A stretch of 64,000 nt of DNA, from assembly GCA_025266875.1 (NCBI GenBank), contig JALLLT010000004.1:1054001-1118000 (forward strand), given 5' to 3'. The position numbers and the translations under genes are program-made. A model generated the notes under the pieces. That model ran no database searches. It saw nothing but the letters and a program-made list of their open reading frames with translations, and was not told the DNA's origin. Below, piece by piece: positions 57,870 to 64,000 of this stretch. The first letter of the stretch is position 1. Every line of letters starts with the position of its first letter. The stretch comes from Fennellomyces sp. T-0311 (taxonomy: Eukaryota; Mucoromycota; Mucoromycetes; Mucorales; Lichtheimiaceae).

Positions 57870-58124
57870 CTAGGGGACAAGGGTGGTAAAAAAGAACAAG
57901 AGAAAGAGCGCTAAATTTTCTTTACTCCGAGACACAGAGACCTTTGTGTAATCGATCACGCAGTTTCGAACATAGGGGTGAAACGAGGAAGGACGTGTCA
58001 CAGCGCTTTCGACCAGGTCACCATGGTATTCGTACTTTTCTTGTATCCTATCTCCGCATTTTTTCTTCACGCAAGCCAAGATCTTCTCATCTATATTACT
58101 CTTTTTCTTTCCTACGAACGACAT
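57870..58124 (-). CDS. Possible small Lys-rich protein
   Basis: An 84-codon frame from ATG 58124 (MSFVGKKKSNIDEKIL, CVKKKCGDRIQEKYEYHGDL) ends 14 bp upstream of the start of the permease gene. Composition is protein-like for the first 60 codons, then hydrophobic. A donor-like site could instead join the first part to the permease gene's leader. No homologue was recognised. Confidence 0.25.
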   Translation of the reverse strand: MSFVGKKKSNIDEKILACVKKKCGDRIQEKYEYHGDLVESAVTRPSSFHPYVRNCVIDYTKVSVSRSKENLALFLLFFFTTLVP

Positions 58125-60662
58125 CAGCACTTCTGATCTTCAGATGCGTCCTTTTTTCTCTTTGTTTCTCAGACAAAATATGACCTATTTCACTGTAGAA
58201 TGACGAAAAGGCCAAGCCTAAGCGCACTTGAATTAGTTGCCTTCTTGAACACATGAACCAGGCGTAACCTTGCATATTCTACTTGCGGAGCTATGTTCGG
58301 TGCATTTCGCATAAGTGTAAGTATCTGGCCTTTTTTTACAATTATAAAAAACCGACTTACAAAGGTGCTATTCTAGCATTATATCATGGCTCTCGGCCAT
58401 GCTACTTGAAGGTACTTGAACGATAGGGGCGCGAAATGCTATTATCTACAAGGAAGTTTAACCTAGAGAAGCATAATGGTGCGATCCGAATTAATTAAAA
58501 CCTGTCTTGTGTTTACGTTCCTATATCGCGTTCTGCAGTAACCATAATTTCGGGTCTTGGGTTTGAATTTTGTTAGTAGGCATTCCGCGTCGTGCCATCG
58601 GTACCTTCATCAATTGATAGTCACGTGTGGGGCATCAAAGCTACTGTAAGGATGTTATGTATGATATACGTCATCAATATTATGCTGTGTACGAATACCT
58701 TTATGATACGTATTACAGTTTCGCTACTATGTTACCTATGTTGCCATCCAGTAAAAAAGATTCATGATGCGTCCATTAAACAGGATCTTCTCTAGCTCTC
58801 ATCAATGCTTTTAGTTGTACGTCGTAGTGAATCTACGAACGAATTATATTGATCTAATCGTACGTATACATCAATAAAGTCACACATCCAAGAGAGAGAT
58901 GATCATGCACTTTTGACACTGATCCTGCATACATATCCTTACCATGTGCTGTCACGTTAAATCATTGTTATCATCTAAGAATCTGCATTCATTTACGACC
59001 TAGATCCTATTAACTATATAAGCTTTCGAATAGTAGGCGTATCCCAATCAAGATAAGCATGTACTACTCGATATATAATCTAACTTTCCTACAGTAATAA
59101 GCGTTAATAACACTACGTACGACAATGATTTTTAACCATGTAGTTAGATATATGATTACTCGGCCACCATTTACTTTTTGGAGGAACTGTTCTTAATCGA
59201 AATACATAGTACATTTTTCTGCATGCAACCTTTTAATTACGATTAGATACAACTCAGTTAAGCATCCGGTCTCGATCACGCCATCTAATCTTAGTTTTCA
59301 ATATCTGGCGATTTTGGCCAAGCAGAGCATTGAAGACGAGGGAAAGCGTAACCCAATTCCTTAACAGCACGAATATGCTGTTCCGCCTTTCTCCTGGACG
59401 TACGTATATAGAAATTTACAGTGTTTGCGATAAAAAGCACATGACTCTGCGACACATCTGGGGCTCATTGTTGGGTTCCACTGAGGGAAGCATTTCTGGG
59501 GTTAACGCGAAAGAACTCCTTTGTTGCAGATTTCAATCTTGCCTTTTTTTTGTGTGCGAGTGCCACTGCTTTTCTATGTTAAAATCAAGCGAGATTTTTT
59601 TATCAGAATTATAAGGTTCGACTTCATTATGAGCTGACATTATCGCTTTCTTCAGACATTTTATAAGATATCTAAAGCGACTCAAAGCCTGGAAATAAGA
59701 TAATGGCTGCACGTATTTATGTGCTTTGATTTTACGAGAGCCATCTATGACCAAGGCTTCAATGGGCGCGCAGGGCGAATTGGCGTAAGATAGCATTTCC
59801 TGTATCGGATTTAGGAATGGCCAGAATTTATATGCTTTAAAAAATCCTAGCCATACGTAATAAAATTAATGTGGTAGCTGCAAAAGTGTCTTCTTTAGTA
59901 CATTTATCTATAGAATATTGAACGTGTGCTCTGCGAGCCCTGTGCTATATGGCCCAAAAGAACAAGACTTCTGGGCTATGTCAGGAAAGTAGTGAGCGTA
60001 ACACACATTTTGCTCAATATTCAATGGATGTCACGAATACGTGCATTATTTAAGCCTAAAAGCTCATTTCAAACGGATAATTGCTTATCTCTTTCAATCT
60101 GTAATACGTACCTCCCATTAATCCCGAGTTTCATGCATAGGCGATTGCTAGATTCAAATCCAAGCATCCAGTAAAATTGTCGGTGAGGATGACATGTGTG
60201 GGTGGCACGCCGTAGTGGGCCGAGAAAGTGATAGGCGCATATGAGCGTGTGTGACAGCGGAAAGCACGGTTGATGTGTTTCTTATCATCTTTTGATATGC
60301 ATATTCACTTTTGAAGCACATTGAGGATAAGCACTTATTGAGTATTTTATAAAAGTATAGTTACATACTATGATATAGTACATTGACTATATGAGATATA
60401 AATACTTCTGAAAGGCTGGAAGAAAACAATCAGTTTAAAATTAATTGCATTTGAGAAAGGCCGCGTAACCGGTAGCATCTCTACCCAGAGCACCATAAAA
60501 AGCGTGCAGCGAGCACCCATTATACATATCGGTGCTTGCTTCTACACTACGCAAACCTTTAGTATAGCCACAGTGTAGCTAAAACAGTATGCGTGACCAT
60601 ATGTTAATAGGCTTAAATACTGATATATATTTGTACATATTACGTCTATATTCACGTGTTTC
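58125..60662. other. 2.5-kb gene desert
   Basis: AT-rich, with only frames below 95 codons. No element termini or shared repeats were recognised. Confidence 0.5.
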
Positions 60663-61634
60663 CTAATTCTTATTAATCCGACGATACACCTCTTGTATCT
60701 CGTCTTCCAAGTTTAGTCTTCCTTTGCGCACTGACGACGGACACATTACATTATAGCTTCGCACGCGGCCATTCAGCTTGTCCAACAACTTTGTATAGAA
60801 CGGCTCATTATTCTGCCGCCACTCTCCCAAACCTCTAGTTGACGAGGACTGATCCGGGAGATATAATCGTAATGACCGCTCAAGCTGTGATCTAAATTTT
60901 GTGGTCTCTGTATCCACCTCCTGCTGCATCATAATCCATGGTGGTGCAGCGCCTTGTCGCTGTACAATGCGATTCAAAAAGTACTCGGTGCGATCCACAA
61001 ACGGATTGTTCTCGTTCACATCTACTGGAATTGGTTTTCCTCGGCCAGGCAAATGGTCAAAAAGACCTTTCGCACGGGCCTCTCGGATTCGCTCCTCCGC
61101 CAAAAGGCCTATCTCAGCAATACTTTTGGGCTGCTTCTCATCCGCATTGTCATCCTGTTTAGGTTGTGATGGATACTTCTTTTCCAGCGAATAATCGAGT
61201 GCTGCCTCTCGTGCATTAATGATCCGTTTTTGGCGTTTGGACCGGACGGCTTTGTCGCGAAGGATTGCCTTTTCACCTGAACTCATGATGCTTTCCTCTT
61301 CAGCGTTATCGTACAAGCCCTGAACGTGCGGGGAATAGGTTTGTGGTTGTGGCAAGTTTCGTCGTGCAGCACCTTCCACTCGCAATGGTTTGCTATATTT
61401 GTCCATGATCATTCGTAGTACTGAATCGGAAACACTTTCTTCGCCATCCCACGGTTTATCGTCAGGCAACTGCTGCTTTTTGGGATTCGTTTGTTCATTT
61501 GGTTCAGGTTCGAAAATCGTGCGAGAGCTCATGGCTCGTGGTGATTGAAAGGATCCGGCAATCCATGAGGTTATTTTGTAATGTTTGGCATCTTTGATGA
61601 ATGATCGGCCGGAAGAAAAGGAAAGCGTGGGCAT
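60663..61634 (-). CDS. DUF1992 protein, DNAJC28-like, probably mitochondrial
   Basis: A single-exon frame from ATG 61634 encodes 323 residues. The start was preferred because the 26 codons upstream begin only with a TTG. The N-terminus (LSFSSGRSFIKDAKHYK) is basic and lacks acids until residue 15, fitting a mitochondrial presequence. The DUF1992 core (about 185-280) shows SIAEIGLLAEERIREARAKG, then FDHLPGRGKPIPVD, NPFVDRTEYFLNRIVQRQGA and PPWIMMQQEVD. These are the signature of DNAJC28 and bacterial YhdN-type proteins. There is no J domain, as in fungal versions. Molecular function is not established; links to Golgi or organelle organisation are reported only for animal homologues. No introns, unlike its neighbours. 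Confidence 0.88.
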   Translation of the reverse strand: MPTLSFSSGRSFIKDAKHYKITSWIAGSFQSPRAMSSRTIFEPEPNEQTNPKKQQLPDDKPWDGEESVSDSVLRMIMDKYSKPLRVEGAARRNLPQPQTYSPHVQGLYDNAEEESIMSSGEKAILRDKAVRSKRQKRIINAREAALDYSLEKKYPSQPKQDDNADEKQPKSIAEIGLLAEERIREARAKGLFDHLPGRGKPIPVDVNENNPFVDRTEYFLNRIVQRQGAAPPWIMMQQEVDTETTKFRSQLERSLRLYLPDQSSSTRGLGEWRQNNEPFYTKLLDKLNGRVRSYNVMCPSSVRKGRLNLEDEIQEVYRRINKN

Positions 61635-61810
61635 CGAAGGAAAGAAGAAAGTTTCGGCTGAGATTTTTAAAGTTGCTTGACTTTTAGCTGACTTTAGAAT
61701 ATCGTGACACAAAATTACAAAACTTGCACAGCGATACCAGTTCCTTGATGGGCGGGCTTGAAGTATCTGGGCCTGAAGTAAGGCGAATGAACGACCGAGC
61801 TAGTCTTTAT

Positions 61811-61913
61811 GTCTTACCTAGGCAGCCTATGAAGTGTCGAGCTACGCTCGGTGTTTCACAATGTCTTACCTGAAGCAGCCTATGAAATGCTTAGCTACGC
61901 TCTGAGTTACACA
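61811..61913. repeat. Tandem duplication of about 52 bp
   Basis: GTCTTACCTAGGCAGCCTAT at 61811 and GTCTTACCTGAAGCAGCCTA at 61863 begin two adjacent copies. Both continue AGCTACGCTC and end with a TTTCACA/TTACACA motif. It lies 180 bp upstream of the DUF1992 gene start. Confidence 0.7.
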
Positions 61914-62340
61914 AGGAAAGCCATCATCAACATTCACTACGACGGATAGAAGCAGAACATAAGTTGTAGTTTAGAAATTTTATATGCCACTCTGGTGCCC
62001 TTTTTTTACGGCACCCGAATAAATTTCTTATCTACAAAAAAAAGAAAGCCATTATTAAAGCATGTCAAAGACAGACGGACCACAACATCAACTGACAACC
62101 AAAAAAGTGAAAATGTTATTTCATAACGCTCGCCACAAAAGTATTGTATATGGAATTATAGCTAGTTTTCTGTATCCTAATGGAGCATCTCTTATATTCG
62201 ACAATTGAATAAATTGCCTTCAATACAAAAGAAGAAAAACCACATTTGTTATATACATAAACATTTCTTACAGAAGAATGATAATAATGATTTCACATGG
62301 CGCTTTGTCATTGATTAAACTACATTCTTGCTAAATGATT
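61914..62340. other. Region without a supported gene
   Basis: AT-rich and A-run rich; nothing recognised. Confidence 0.5.
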
Positions 62341-63020
62341 TCGTTGCAGTAACTATTATGCTCTAATTTGGTCAAATGATAATGGCAGTAATCATTCCAG
62401 TCTTAAGCTTTTAGAATTTGGAAGTAAATTACAGTATGCTGCTGATAATGTATACGCTGCCTGGTATACCAGTCAAGTTCCAGCGCGGACCATGGCAAAC
62501 TACGACGCCGAAGCACAGGTTATGCGAGAGCACCTCCAGTTACCGGTAAAAAAAATGCTAAACAGAAATCTGCCAGCTAATGTACTAACCGCTGCGGAAG
62601 TTGCTGAATCGAATGAAAACTCGCTTATGTTTGCACCGGTCATTTTCGCAAGTTGATGTTCATCAAACTCATATTAATCACCAGCAACGATATCAGCCCA
62701 TCAATCAGTAGCTCCCGTTCCTTCGCGAACATATCTATCGTTACTGAGACCAGCACCGTATCCACAGTCTACATCAGCGCTTGGCAAGATGCCTCCCTAT
62801 CCATTTCCACCGCCACAGCAGCAAATATATTACAAATGCCACAGACACCTTCACAGCAGCAACCGATACAATATGACAATATGCCACCACAAAAAAGATT
62901 TCGACACCTTTCAGCAGCGCCCAGTTCACCTATATCAACTCTCCATTAGTCAGCGCATCATCCCAAGCAGAGATTCCCGCCAGGACCATTCGTACATATA
63001 CAATATGCAAAACGATTGAT
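62341..63020 (+). pseudogene. Coding-like fragment, Gln/Pro-rich C-terminal part
   Basis: An open frame from about 62353 without an early ATG reads NYYALIWSNDNGSNHSSLKL, then NVYAAWYTSQVPARTMANYD, to a TGA at 62654-62656. From 62789 a shifted frame reads MPPYPFPPPQQQIYYK, and in the third frame QMPQTPSQQQPIQYDNMPPQ runs to 62949. The protein-like composition with changing frames suggests a decayed gene, perhaps a transcription-factor or transposon tail. Family unknown. Confidence 0.35.
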
Positions 63021-63913
63021 TGCAAAGGGCGCGTAAGTTCAAAAATTGTGACACCGCGTCATAGTTTATATAATAATTAATAAAGTACCATCGCCTCATA
63101 TAGCATTGAAGCGTATTTTGTTGGTTTACCGAAAATTCTCCTTTCAGGCTTCATCGAAACCATGCAACAATGCATTTATAGGCGCTTCCAGTGCCTGTAA
63201 ATACATTCTTAAAAAATCAAAGAATTAATTACCTCGAGCCCAGACATGTTATACGTGCCCCTTGATGAGCTAGAAGCAGCACTCGTATAATACGGGAAGA
63301 AAGGATATATAGTACATGTGTATCCACTTGGCCATGGTCAAACTTATTAAGCACTGACCACGAAAGGTAATAGGATCTTCTACTACGTTTGTACGTATTT
63401 AAATGAGGATGCGCTAGCTCAGTCAATTACCTAAAAGATGGCTTATTTTGCGGTTAGAAAAGTCGGTGCTTTTATATGTACAAGCGTTTAGGTATAATCG
63501 AACGACAAATATCGAGCTATGCAATATCCACCGAAAAGTTGAGGTAGTGCCTGAAAAAGGTTGGAGTACCTTACTTAAATCTCTAACACTCACTCTTCTC
63601 AAATGTTGGTATTCCCGCTTCAAAAATCGACATGTTCATTTGTGCTTTGTCCGTAGGATATGCTTTTCGAAAAAAAATGGCCAATAGATATAATAGAGTA
63701 AGCAAAGATCCTCACCAAGCGATATGGTCAAATAAATTTGACTTTCTGACCGAAAAAGTTTTGAATACTCAATCGGAAAAGTATTGACATGCGTCTACAA
63801 ACGTGCTGGACTGTTTTTTGTCTTACCTCAGTCCCAAGGAATTTTTGCCGTACGATTTCATAATATTCGTGGTGTGGAATATCACATACATATGTTTAAA
63901 GGGTATATATATA
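63021..63913. other. Region without a supported gene
   Basis: Short frames on both strands; no motif. Confidence 0.45.
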
Positions 63914-64000
63914 CAGTATTTCCAAAAATTAATGTCGCTACCCAAAGGAATCAATGTCGTTCCAAAAATGGAAGTCGCTGTATATTTTATATTATAAAAA
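63914..64000 (+). mobile_element. MITE family 2, copy running off the window
   Basis: Starts CAGTATTTCCAAAAATTAAT after a TATATATA run, and contains GCTGTATATTTTATATTATA as in the 82-bp copy at 47111-47192. It differs by an extra internal TTCCAAAAATGGAA palindrome. The right end lies beyond 64000, so it could also be the tip of a full-length element. Confidence 0.6.

Noticed and set aside
60901..61194. Plus-strand frames opposite the DUF1992 gene
   Set aside because: Antisense shadows of a well-supported domain.
1..64000. tRNA, rRNA or prokaryote-style defence operon
   Set aside because: No convincing tRNA A/B boxes with cloverleaf potential, rRNA sequence or clustered prokaryotic defence genes were seen by eye; a covariance-model scan would be needed to exclude tRNAs.

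Overview
The window looks like nuclear DNA of an early-diverging filamentous fungus, most probably Mucoromycota/Mucorales (inference). Genes are broken by many short introns (about 45-80 nt, GTAAGT-like donors, TAG/CAG acceptors). The gene set is eukaryotic and fungal in flavour: PEX13, a Yrb2-type Ran-binding protein, a PX-PH phospholipase D, a Nud1/Cdc11-like LRR scaffold. The gene-poor parts are full of decayed transposon families that I associate with Mucorales genomes. No rRNA, tRNA, CRISPR or prokaryote-style operon was seen. Exon joins were made by hand; every spliced model listed as a CDS keeps frame across all its junctions, unless noted.

Left third (1-15,300) is mostly repeat-derived. 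It holds the 3' part of a gene from a repeated family with a PD...ExK signature (23-1125) and two small divergent genes (2473-3680). Next come a MITE-interrupted pseudogene (4232-5686), non-LTR retrotransposon relics, and a second PD...ExK copy split by one of those relics (6950-8480). A 0.8-kb tandem array (9736-10520) and a 4-kb relic of a DDE transposon carrying a 3'-5' exonuclease domain (11040-14970) close this part.

Middle (15,700-43,000) holds compact gene islands. They are PEX13 and YRB2 (convergent), 3-hydroxyisobutyryl-CoA hydrolase, a 14-exon phospholipase D followed by an HSPA12-like Hsp70, an M18 aspartyl aminopeptidase, an LRR scaffold, a reticulon and a ZIP zinc transporter. 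A Tc1/mariner relic lies at 22,930-24,060.

Right third: 43,000-50,100 is again repeat-rich, with an intact PD...ExK family gene at 45,409-46,359, two MITE families, a second Tc1 relic and a third non-LTR relic. A second island (50,196-57,855) carries a mitochondrial-type thiolase, a disordered protein, a RING-CH membrane protein, a fusion of S4 + degenerate pseudouridine synthase + PrmC/HemK methyltransferase, and a UPF0014/FetB-like membrane protein. After a 2.5-kb desert comes a DUF1992 (DNAJC28-like) gene, then another unresolved region to the end.

The genes do not form one pathway. Recurring themes are organelle and membrane biology (peroxisome, mitochondrion, ER, zinc, phospholipid). 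The most unusual items are the pseudoenzyme-methyltransferase fusion at 54,541-56,329 and the repeated PD...ExK family, which may be an undescribed nuclease-like family.
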